From positions 1 to 6,907 of the forward strand of contig JANQSX010000043.1 of assembly GCA_028279085.1 (NCBI GenBank): a stretch of 6,907 nt of DNA, written 5' to 3'. Below, piece after piece: positions 1 through 6,166 of the stretch; the first letter of the stretch is position 1, and every line of letters begins with the position of its first letter. Origin of the DNA: Bdellovibrionales bacterium (lineage in GTDB: Bacteria; Bdellovibrionota; Bdellovibrionia; Bdellovibrionales; UBA1609). Under the pieces are notes generated by a model that did not search any database, was not told where the DNA came from, and saw only the letters and a program-made list of their open reading frames with translations. A program made the translations under genes and the position numbers.

Positions 1-1197
1 AAATTTAGGGCTAAGAAACCAAACGGTCAGTTGCTATCAGGTAAGATCAAAGCCAAGAGCAAAAATGAAGTGCTTTATCTACTGAATTCCAAGAAATTAG
101 AACCCATCAATATTGCACTGGAAAAAAAAATATTTACAGGAGGTGGGGGAATTTCCGGTGTTTCTTCAAAACACTTGGTGACTTTCACCAGACAATTGGC
201 CTTCTTGATTGATGCGGGAGTACCTGTAGTTCAAGCTCTTAGAATAGTTAGTGAGATATCTCAACATGCGGTACTAAAAACAGTAGTTGAGGATCTTGTA
301 AATGGGATTGAAAGTGGAAGTACCTTTTCATCCGCTTTAGCTGCTCATCCAGCTATTTTTGGTAGTATATATGTCAATATTATAGAAGCTGGTGAAACAG
401 GGGGTAGTTTAGATGTGATGTTAAATCGTTTGGCGGAATATATTGAGGAAAGTGAAAGATTAAAATCAAGAGTTAAAAAAGCTATGATGTATCCCGGTTT
501 CGTATTGAGTATAGGGTTGATTATTGTTGTAGTGATTATGGTTGTAGTAGTGCCTAAGTTTGTTGGTATTTTTGATGGTGCGGATATGGCACTTCCCCCG
601 GTTACTCAATTACTCATTACAATAAGTGATTTGTTTAAAAATAATTTAATGCTTGTTGTGTTAGGTGGTTTTATTGTTCCATTTTCTTTTATTATGTACC
701 TACGTACTAAATCCGCTCGTCCTTTAAAGGATCAAATTTTAATGATGATACCTATTATAGGAAGTTTGACTGTTAAAAACGGATTAGCTCGTTTTAGTAG
801 AACTTTATCATGCTTGTTATCCGGTGGAGTAAATCTAGCTGAAGCTTTAGGGACTTCCGCTCTTACTTCTAATAATTTCTTTATCGAACGGGCTATTAAA
901 AATGTTCAAAATCAAGTAATAAAAGGTAAATCTATAGCTCAGTCTATGAAGAAAGAGAAAGTACTCCCGCCACTTATTGCTAATATGGTTGCTATTGGTG
1001 AAGAAACGGGAAAGACAGATGCTACTTTGGAAAAAGTAGCTGAATTTTACGAAGAGCAAGTGAAGTCAACCACTAATACTATTTCTGATCTTATACAACC
1101 TTTCTTAATTGCTGTGTTAGGAGGTTTAGTCGGGTTTATTGTTATAGCCTTGTATTTACCTATATTTAAAATGCCAGGAGTAGTTGGAGGTGCCTGA
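1..1197 (+). CDS. pilC: Type IV pilus inner-membrane platform protein PilC (type II secretion F family), 5' partial
   Basis: PilC is the cytoplasmic-membrane platform on which the PilB and PilT ATPases act to extend and retract the pilus. The reading frame is open from base 1, and the ten codons before the TTG at 31 (KFRAKKPNGQ) match the usual PilC N-terminus. The true start therefore lies a few codons outside the window, and the TTG is not the start. The 398 visible residues hold two T2SF repeats: the first opens with FTRQLAFLIDAGVP (about 62-75), the second with FSRTLSCLLSGGVN (about 265-278). Each is followed by an acidic GE-TG motif (EAGETGG near 129-135, IGEETGK near 332-338). Three hydrophobic helices lie near 166-185, 216-234 and 365-387, and the protein ends in the family-typical ALYLPIFKM. 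Length is normal. It stops at TGA 1195-1197, one base before the pilS ATG. Upstream pilB/pilT genes would be expected but are not visible. Confidence 0.96.
   Translation, partial: KFRAKKPNGQLLSGKIKAKSKNEVLYLLNSKKLEPINIALEKKIFTGGGGISGVSSKHLVTFTRQLAFLIDAGVPVVQALRIVSEISQHAVLKTVVEDLVNGIESGSTFSSALAAHPAIFGSIYVNIIEAGETGGSLDVMLNRLAEYIEESERLKSRVKKAMMYPGFVLSIGLIIVVVIMVVVVPKFVGIFDGADMALPPVTQLLITISDLFKNNLMLVVLGGFIVPFSFIMYLRTKSARPLKDQILMMIPIIGSLTVKNGLARFSRTLSCLLSGGVNLAEALGTSALTSNNFFIERAIKNVQNQVIKGKSIAQSMKKEKVLPPLIANMVAIGEETGKTDATLEKVAEFYEEQVKSTTNTISDLIQPFLIAVLGGLVGFIVIALYLPIFKMPGVVGGA
1186..1190 (+). promoter_or_regulatory. Ribosome binding site of pilS, inside the end of pilC
   Basis: GGAGG lies eight bases before ATG 1199, which is ideal spacing, and sits within the last codons of pilC. 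This decides the pilS start: a TTG at 1184 in the same frame would begin two bases before this site and has no site of its own. The TGATATG junction (stop, one base, start) suggests that pilS translation is coupled to pilC. Confidence 0.85.
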
Positions 1198-1198
1198 T

Positions 1199-2902
1199 AT
1201 GAAAAACGTGTATGTATTAAGTAATAAAAATAATATATTAAGTTCTATAGGCAGTAAGTTTTTTTTAATCCATTGTTTTTTTACTACTATTCATTCTGTA
1301 TTACTTTTAGGGTTTGTTTGTTACCAATTTCGTCAACCTTTATTTTTAAATTCAAGGGTATGGGTGTTTGTTTATTTGTTTTTATTTTTATCTTTTTCAA
1401 TTGATTTTATCTACTTTTATTTTTATGAAAAAATAAAAAATAAATCGATCTATTATTGGTTGTTTTTATTCACAGATGCTGTGTTAATGACAGTGTGTTT
1501 AAGTGTTGTTATTCCTGTTTTATACCCTGTATTGGTTTTTATATATATGTGTCATATTGTTAGTGCAGGCATATTAGGACAATATAAAGGTGCTTTTGCA
1601 CAAGGATTGTTAATCTCTTTTTTATTTTCCTGGATTTTGATCCTTAATCCCGAGGGGGCGGGTGCTGGTGATTCAGTAATGCTTTCCTTTTTATTAAATA
1701 ATGTAGGTTTTATGGTTGTTGCCGGACTAAGCGGTTTTTTTGGACATCAAACTAGTAAAATGCAATGGTCTTTAAAAGTAGCTGATAAAGTAGTGAATGA
1801 ATTAGGAAGTTTGAATAGAGTTATTGCAGAAAATATTAATATGGGACTTTTTATTTTAGATGAAGAGTCTTTTGTTATTCACTCTAATCAAGTCGGTTTG
1901 GATATTTTATCTCTACCTGCTTCTTTTTCAGCTCCTGTGCATACAGTATTTCCGGAGTTGAGAGAACATATTGTTTCTTCTAATAAGGAAGATATAGTGA
2001 ATCGTTTGGAAGTAGAGTACAAAAGTGGTAATGCTAAGAAAATAATAGAGATTTTTATTTCTCCTATTGTGGGTGTGGAAAACAGAGTAAATAAACACTT
2101 AATTTTATTTCAGGATTGCACAAAAATGAGAGAGATGGAAAAGTCCGTGCAGGAAAAAGAAAGATTTGCATCTATAGGAAGGATGGCGGCGGGAATTGCT
2201 CATGAACTGAGGAATCCTTTGTCTAGTATTGGTGGTAGTATTCAATTATTGGATGTGGAGAAAAAAAGTAGTGCGGAAAATAAAAGACTGATGGACATTA
2301 CTTTACGGGAGATCAGTCGATTAAATAAAATTGTTGGAGATTTTTTGGACTATGCTAAAGACGAAAATACAAGTTATAATACAGGTAAGAATATTGCTCT
2401 TAATAAAGCCAAAGCCCTGGAATCTATTAATGTTAATCCTATTTTAGAGGAATTACTGGATAGTGTGCGTGTTAGTCCAAACTGGGAGCACATTACGCAT
2501 CATTATACTTTAAAATCACATGGTTTAATTCAAGGACAGGGAGATAGATTTAAGCAAATATTTTGGAATATCGTTAAAAATGCCTGTGAAGCGATGGAAC
2601 ATCAGAAAAAAGGTCAGTTGGAAGTGGAAACTTTTGATGATAATGAATGGGTAGTAATTAAAGTGAAGGATACCGGTACAGGTATAAATGATGAGGATTT
2701 ACCTCATATTTATGAACCGTTTTTTTCAAAAAAGCCAAAAGGAACAGGTTTGGGTATGGCCATAACCCGTAAACTGGTTCTTCTTTTCGATGGACATATA
2801 TTTTATGAAAAACGGCAGGAAGGCGGAACTGTTTGTACACTTCGTTTTCCCATTCAACCTAACTATTGTCCAGGAGAAATGGCAAAAAGAAAAAGTGCCT
2901 GA
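1199..2902 (+). CDS. pilS: Sensor histidine kinase PilS (NtrB-like), partner of PilR
   Basis: A 567-residue membrane sensor kinase that should autophosphorylate and pass the phosphate to PilR, controlling type IV pilus genes. About six hydrophobic helices occupy residues 20-182, as in the known six-helix PilS sensors. A PAS-like region (about 203-308, containing NINMGLFILDEES) and a short charged helix (309-325) follow. The dimerisation/phosphoacceptor domain carries AGIAHELRNPLSSIGG, with His335 as the phosphorylated residue. The ATPase domain shows the N box (NIVKNACEAM, 457-466), the G1 box DTGTGI (491-496), EPFFSKK (506-512) and GTGLGMAI (515-522). All catalytic motifs are intact, so the kinase should be active. 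The linker between the two catalytic domains (about 387-413) looks longer than usual. The first third of the gene is extremely T-rich, explained by Phe, Leu, Ile and Tyr codons of the membrane helices. Start chosen at ATG 1199 from its ribosome binding site. The name rests on domain layout plus position between pilC and pilR. Confidence 0.94.
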   Translation: MKNVYVLSNKNNILSSIGSKFFLIHCFFTTIHSVLLLGFVCYQFRQPLFLNSRVWVFVYLFLFLSFSIDFIYFYFYEKIKNKSIYYWLFLFTDAVLMTVCLSVVIPVLYPVLVFIYMCHIVSAGILGQYKGAFAQGLLISFLFSWILILNPEGAGAGDSVMLSFLLNNVGFMVVAGLSGFFGHQTSKMQWSLKVADKVVNELGSLNRVIAENINMGLFILDEESFVIHSNQVGLDILSLPASFSAPVHTVFPELREHIVSSNKEDIVNRLEVEYKSGNAKKIIEIFISPIVGVENRVNKHLILFQDCTKMREMEKSVQEKERFASIGRMAAGIAHELRNPLSSIGGSIQLLDVEKKSSAENKRLMDITLREISRLNKIVGDFLDYAKDENTSYNTGKNIALNKAKALESINVNPILEELLDSVRVSPNWEHITHHYTLKSHGLIQGQGDRFKQIFWNIVKNACEAMEHQKKGQLEVETFDDNEWVVIKVKDTGTGINDEDLPHIYEPFFSKKPKGTGLGMAITRKLVLLFDGHIFYEKRQEGGTVCTLRFPIQPNYCPGEMAKRKSA

Positions 2903-2920
2903 GTACTCTTAATTAAGGCA
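2896..2920 (+). other. Overlapping palindromes at the pilS/pilR junction (possible weak hairpin over the pilR ribosome binding site)
   Basis: TGCCT (2896-2900, within the last pilS codons and the first base of its stop) is complementary to AGGCA (2916-2920). Between them lie two perfect palindromes, GAGTACTC (2901-2908) and CTTAATTAAG (2908-2917), which share one base. A stem of five pairs with a 15-base loop would cover part of the purine-rich stretch before pilR. It has no following T-run, so it is not a terminator. Whether it functions is unknown. Confidence 0.35.
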
Positions 2921-2922
2921 GG
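2915..2922 (+). promoter_or_regulatory. Probable ribosome binding site of pilR
   Basis: AAGGCAGG lies seven bases before ATG 2930. It is an imperfect match to the Shine-Dalgarno consensus but the only purine-rich stretch at useful spacing in the 27-base gap. It partly overlaps the AGGCA arm of the possible hairpin at 2896-2920. Confidence 0.55.
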
Positions 2923-2929
2923 TCTCTTT

Positions 2930-4339
2930 ATGTATAAGAAAATTCTGGTTGTAGATGATGAACAATCCATTCGTGAATTTTTCCAAATACTTCTTAAAAG
3001 AATGTCTTCTGAAAGTGACTATTCTTTTGAAATGGTTCCGGCGGAAGATGGCCAAAAAGCTTTGGAACTTTTGGAAAAACAATCTTTTGATATGGTGATT
3101 TCCGATTTAAAAATGCCTCATTTATCCGGTATGGATCTGTTGAAAAAAATAAAACCCGCTCATCCGGAAATAGTTTTTATTCTCATTACGGCTTTTGATA
3201 CATCAGACACAGCTGTCAAAGCGATGAAAATGGGTGCTTATGATTATATTCCAAAACCTTTCAATGTGGATGAGATAAGAATGACTATTCTTTCCGCTCT
3301 TAATTTAAAAAAATTAGAAGAGGAAAACCAACAACTTAAAAGAGAATTAGTTCAGGAAAAGGATATGTCTTCTTTTATTGGAGAATCAGAATCTATGAAG
3401 CAAATTTTTCAAAATATCCGTCAAATTGCTCATTCCACTTCAAATATATTAATTACAGGTGAAAGCGGGACGGGTAAAGAGGTTATTGCCAGAGCTATCC
3501 ACGCAACTAGTACACTGAAGAACAAACCTTTTATTGCTGTTAATTGTGGAGCAGTACCTGATACTTTGATTGAATCGGAAATGTTTGGTCATAAAAAAGG
3601 TTCTTTTACCGGTGCTATTGTAGATAAGAAAGGATTTTTTGAATTAGCGAATGGTGGTACTTTGTTTTTAGATGAAATAGGGGAATTGCCATTAGCTGTT
3701 CAACCTAAGTTATTGAGAGCTATACAGGAAAAAGTGATTAGAATGGTTGGGGGGGTGGCGGATAGAAAAGTGCAAGTGCGCTTTATTGCCGCTACCAATA
3801 GGGATGTGGAAAAAATGGTGCAATCTAATCAATTCCGAGAGGATCTTTTTTATCGTTTAAATGTGGTACGAATACATATTCCCCCTCTAAGAGAAAGAAA
3901 AGAGGATATTCCGTTTTTTGTGAGATTGTTTTTAAAAAGATACAGTCAAAAATTAAATATTCCTGTAAAAAAGATTTCGGAAGAGGTCATGCAATTATTT
4001 CAAAAATATCATTATCCGGGAAATGTGCGTGAGTTGGAAAATCTGATTGAAAGAGTTATCATTCTGGGTGGGGATGAGGAAATTAAAGAAGAAGATATAT
4101 TGCCTTTTATAGAACAAAACACTCAGAAGCAAAATAAGGGGAATGCGGCTGTCAATGTTTCTCTGCCTGATGAAGGAATGGATATGGAAGATTTTATTGG
4201 AAGTATGGAAAAAAGTCTTTTAACGCAAGCTTTAGAGAGGACGGAAGGTTCAAAAAAACGAGCGGCGGAACTTTTAAGGCTTTCTCTACGTACCTTTAGG
4301 TATCGTTTGCAAAAATATCACTTGGATGATTCTTATTAA
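2930..4339 (+). CDS. pilR: Sigma-54-dependent response regulator PilR (NtrC family)
   Basis: A 469-residue transcription activator that, once phosphorylated by PilS, should oligomerise and use ATP to open sigma-54 promoters, classically that of the pilin gene. The receiver domain (1-120) has the acidic pair Asp9/Asp10, phosphoacceptor Asp59 (VISDLKMP), Thr87 and Lys109 (PKPF). A charged helical linker (127-145) follows. The AAA+ domain (about 148-378) has Walker A GESGTGKE (177-184), the sigma-54 contact loop GSFTGA (224-229), Walker B GGTLFLDEIGELP (242-254; Asp248, Glu249), sensor I Asn290, FREDLFYRLNV with Arg303 and Arg309, and sensor II in GNVRELEN (364-371). A Fis-type helix-turn-helix ends the protein (about 428-465, GSKKRAAELLRLSLRTFRYRL). 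Everything needed for activity is present and the length is typical. A run of seven G bases encodes Gly274-Gly275-Val276. Distinction from other NtrC-type regulators rests mainly on its position directly after pilS. Confidence 0.95.
   Translation: MYKKILVVDDEQSIREFFQILLKRMSSESDYSFEMVPAEDGQKALELLEKQSFDMVISDLKMPHLSGMDLLKKIKPAHPEIVFILITAFDTSDTAVKAMKMGAYDYIPKPFNVDEIRMTILSALNLKKLEEENQQLKRELVQEKDMSSFIGESESMKQIFQNIRQIAHSTSNILITGESGTGKEVIARAIHATSTLKNKPFIAVNCGAVPDTLIESEMFGHKKGSFTGAIVDKKGFFELANGGTLFLDEIGELPLAVQPKLLRAIQEKVIRMVGGVADRKVQVRFIAATNRDVEKMVQSNQFREDLFYRLNVVRIHIPPLRERKEDIPFFVRLFLKRYSQKLNIPVKKISEEVMQLFQKYHYPGNVRELENLIERVIILGGDEEIKEEDILPFIEQNTQKQNKGNAAVNVSLPDEGMDMEDFIGSMEKSLLTQALERTEGSKKRAAELLRLSLRTFRYRLQKYHLDDSY
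3749..3755 (+). repeat. Seven-G homopolymer tract inside pilR
   Basis: GGGGGGG spans codons 274-276 (GGG GGG GTG) in the ATPase domain, between Walker B and sensor I. It stands out in this AT-rich gene. Adding one G would give a TAG stop within six codons of the tract start; losing one would give a stop about 35 codons downstream. It may be a slippage site, but seven is short and this is not shown. Confidence 0.6.
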
Positions 4340-4352
4340 TTCGGACGGATAC

Positions 4353-4357
4353 GGAGG
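4353..4357 (+). promoter_or_regulatory. Ribosome binding site of ridA
   Basis: GGAGG lies five bases before ATG 4363 and fixes the start. The 23-base gap before it carries CGGA three times (4342, 4346, 4352), the last overlapping this site. The gap is too short for a complete promoter of its own, so ridA is probably read from upstream or from a promoter inside pilR. Confidence 0.85.
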
Positions 4358-4362
4358 AATAA

Positions 4363-4743
4363 ATGAAAAAAGAAGTGCTTTCTTCACTAGCTCCTCAGCC
4401 GGTGGGTTCTTACTCTCAAGCTGTAACTGTGGGGCCGTGGTTTTTTTTGTCCGGTCAAATTCCATTAGTGCCGGAAACAGGTGAAATGATTTCAGGAGAT
4501 ATTGCCGTCCAGACAGAAAGAGTGATGAAAAATATCAAAGCGGTATTGGAAGCTCATCGTATGAGTTTCAATCATGTTGTTAAAACGGGAATCTTCTTAA
4601 AGAATATGGATGATTTCGCTGTAGTGAATGAAGTGTATAGCAGATACTTTGAAAAACCCTTTCCGGCTCGTTCTTGTGTAGCTGTTAGTGAATTGCCTAA
4701 AAGCTCTAATATAGAGATAGAAGTCATTGCTTTTTCCAACTAA
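4363..4743 (+). CDS. ridA: RidA family reactive intermediate (enamine/imine) deaminase
   Basis: RidA proteins are small cytoplasmic trimers that hydrolyse reactive 2-aminoacrylate and related enamines/imines released by pyridoxal-phosphate enzymes, giving a 2-oxo acid and ammonia and so protecting those enzymes. The 126-residue length is typical. Visible family features are the N-terminal PVGSYSQAV (Tyr17), FFLSGQIP (Ser30), the central helix QTERVMKNIKAVLEA, VVKTGIFLKNM, and the C-terminal PFPARSCVAVSELPK with the substrate-binding Arg103. By alignment with enteric RidA from memory, Arg103, Cys105 and Glu118 correspond to its Arg105, Cys107 and Glu120, so this should be an active deaminase rather than a non-catalytic family member. 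It sits 23 bases after pilR and 21 before an aldehyde dehydrogenase, in an amino-acid-related block. TdcF/YjgF are older names for the family; the true physiological substrate cannot be read from the sequence. Confidence 0.93.
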   Translation: MKKEVLSSLAPQPVGSYSQAVTVGPWFFLSGQIPLVPETGEMISGDIAVQTERVMKNIKAVLEAHRMSFNHVVKTGIFLKNMDDFAVVNEVYSRYFEKPFPARSCVAVSELPKSSNIEIEVIAFSN

Positions 4744-4764
4744 GATGAGAGCATAGTACAGTAT

Positions 4765-6156
4765 ATGAAAAACTCATTTTCTCAAGACGAAAAATTCTAT
4801 TCTGTGAATCCTTGTACGGAAGAAGTATTTAATGAAGTGCCTATTCTTTCTGACTCTGAATGGGAACAAAAACTTTGTCTTTCCGATCAGGTGTTTTCTT
4901 CCTGGGAAGCTAAGGATTTAACTGACAGAATCGCTTTTGTTAAAAATTTAATAAAGATTTTGGATCGGAAAAAACCGGAACTGGCTGCTCTTATTACCAA
5001 AGAAATGGGTAAGCCGATAAAGCAATCACTGACGGAATTGGAAAAATGTATAAAATTTTGTGAATACGCTGCCACACAGGCTCCTGCTTTTTTAGCGGAT
5101 AAGAAGTCTCTGCCTTTTGCTCCTGAAAATTCTTATGTTATGTATAAACCTCTGGGTGTAATTTTAGGAGTTATGCCCTGGAATTTTCCTTTTTGGCAGG
5201 TGTTTCGTTTCGCTATTCCCGCTCTTCTAGTTGGCAACAGTGTTTTGGTAAAGCCGGCACCAAATGTTATGCTTTGTGGTGTTGAACTGGAGAAATTATT
5301 TATCAAAGCTGGTTTTTCTTCCGGAGTGTATCAAAATCTATCAATTTCCGTAGAACAAACGGAAAAAATGATTATCAATCCTCGTATAAAAGGTTTGTCC
5401 TTAACCGGAAGTGTGCAGGCCGGTCGAAAGGTGGCTTCTCTGGCCGGTCAGTATTTGAAAAAAAGTGTACTGGAACTGGGAGGTAGCGATCCCTATGTTA
5501 TTTTGGATTCAGCAGATTTAAAACAGGCGGCTAAAGAATGTGTTTTGTCACGAATGAATAATAACGGACAGAGTTGTATTGCTGCAAAGCGGTTTATTAT
5601 AACGAATAAAAACGTGGAGGAGTTTACCGCTTTCATCATTAAGGAAATGAGTACTTATCAAATGGGAGATCCTTTTATATCAGAAAATTCTTTAGGGCCT
5701 TTGGCACGTAAGGATTTAAGAGATCACTTACATAATCAGGTTAATCATTTAGTGGATAGAGGAACGAAGATCCTGTTAGGAGCGCAGATGCCGGAGCGAA
5801 AGGGCTGGTTTTATCCACCCACTGTATTAAGTGGTTCAATTTCTTCCGGTATTGATTCCTTTGATGAGGAGCTTTTTGGTCCTGTGGCTCTGATTATACA
5901 GGTGTCTGATGAAGAAGAAGCAGCTAAGGTGGCTAATCATTCTTCCTATGGCTTAGGTTCAGCCGTTTTTAGTCAGGACAGGGAAAAAGCGGAAGAATGG
6001 GCAAGAAATCGCTTACAGGCGGGTTCTTGTGCAATCAATCAAGCATTGCATTCACATCCTGCGCTTCCTTTTGGTGGCATTAAGGACTCAGGTTATGGTA
6101 GAGAATTATCTGCTTGGGGTTTTTATGAGTTTGTGAACATAAAAACAATTTTTTAA
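4765..6156 (+). CDS. NAD(P)-dependent aldehyde dehydrogenase, probably succinate-semialdehyde dehydrogenase (Sad/YneI-like)
   Basis: A 463-residue cytoplasmic aldehyde dehydrogenase that should oxidise an aldehyde to its acid with NAD(P)+. Key residues are all present: Asn140 in MPWNFPFWQV, the cofactor-binding lysine Lys163 (VLVKPAPN), the LTGSVQAG loop (213-220), the general base Glu237 in LELGG, the catalytic Cys271 in NGQSCIAAKRF, and Glu369 in EELFGP. The PWNFPFWQVFRFA, GQSCIAAKRF and LPFGGIKDSGYGREL patterns and the length resemble the Sad/YneI group, which oxidises succinate semialdehyde to succinate. Substrate assignment within this superfamily is uncertain and other short-chain aldehydes are possible. 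The ATG at 4765 has only a weak purine stretch (TGAGAG, 4746-4751) 13 bases upstream. It is nevertheless the only reasonable start after the in-frame ridA stop, and family similarity begins near residue 11. Proximity to RidA and an N-formylglutamate amidohydrolase supports a role in glutamate, GABA or related amino-acid breakdown. Confidence 0.9.
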   Translation: MKNSFSQDEKFYSVNPCTEEVFNEVPILSDSEWEQKLCLSDQVFSSWEAKDLTDRIAFVKNLIKILDRKKPELAALITKEMGKPIKQSLTELEKCIKFCEYAATQAPAFLADKKSLPFAPENSYVMYKPLGVILGVMPWNFPFWQVFRFAIPALLVGNSVLVKPAPNVMLCGVELEKLFIKAGFSSGVYQNLSISVEQTEKMIINPRIKGLSLTGSVQAGRKVASLAGQYLKKSVLELGGSDPYVILDSADLKQAAKECVLSRMNNNGQSCIAAKRFIITNKNVEEFTAFIIKEMSTYQMGDPFISENSLGPLARKDLRDHLHNQVNHLVDRGTKILLGAQMPERKGWFYPPTVLSGSISSGIDSFDEELFGPVALIIQVSDEEEAAKVANHSSYGLGSAVFSQDREKAEEWARNRLQAGSCAINQALHSHPALPFGGIKDSGYGRELSAWGFYEFVNIKTIF

Positions 6157-6161
6157 AGGAG
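6155..6161 (+). promoter_or_regulatory. Ribosome binding site of the N-formylglutamate amidohydrolase gene, overlapping the previous stop
   Basis: AAAGGAG lies five bases before ATG 6167 and shares its first two bases with the TAA stop (6154-6156) of the aldehyde dehydrogenase gene. It fixes the start of the next gene and points to co-transcription of the two. Confidence 0.85.
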
Positions 6162-6166
6162 AAAAA

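Noticed and set aside
31..33. TTG as the start codon of pilC
   Set aside because: The same frame is open to base 1 and the ten codons before it (KFRAKKPNGQ) fit the conserved PilC N-terminus; there is no ribosome binding site before it. The gene is cut by the window edge.
138..150. AGGAGGTG inside pilC as a ribosome binding site for an internal gene or, with the A9 tract, a programmed frameshift signal
   Set aside because: No start codon at good spacing leads to a meaningful frame, and in known -1 frameshift cassettes the Shine-Dalgarno-like site lies before the slippery run, not after. The bases simply encode a glycine-rich stretch.
224..229. Unused track position placeholder for the PilR loop: GSFTGA instead of GAFTGA (residues 224-229 of PilR, bases about 3599-3616) as a defect
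   Set aside because: Serine at the second position is, as I recall, found in functional PilR proteins including that of Pseudomonas aeruginosa; the loop should still contact sigma-54. The coordinates given for this entry are residue numbers.
847..1059. Minus-strand open frames of 60-70 codons at 847-1059, 2658-2840, 4887-5075 and 6230-6427
   Set aside because: Each lies wholly inside a well-supported plus-strand gene, shows no recognisable domain, and is what antisense frames of these codons give by chance.
1184..1186. TTG as the start of pilS
   Set aside because: It has no ribosome binding site; the GGAGG at 1186-1190 is correctly placed for ATG 1199, and the extra residues MEVPD have no family support.
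1259..1283. T8 and T7 runs at the start of pilS as contingency tracts, and the T8 run at 4441-4448 in ridA
   Set aside because: They are ordinary Phe/Leu codon runs in hydrophobic segments of an AT-rich genome; nothing distinguishes them from background.
2375..2380. TATAAT within pilS as an internal promoter -10 box
   Set aside because: No -35-like hexamer at 16-18 bases; the nearest TTGGAC is 24 bases away. AT-rich coding sequence produces such hexamers by chance.
5702..5707. TGGCAC as the -24 element of a sigma-54 promoter
   Set aside because: The bases at the -12 position read GATTT rather than TTGCA/T, and the site lies within the aldehyde dehydrogenase coding region. A second TGGCAC at 587-592 in pilC fails in the same way (CCGGT).
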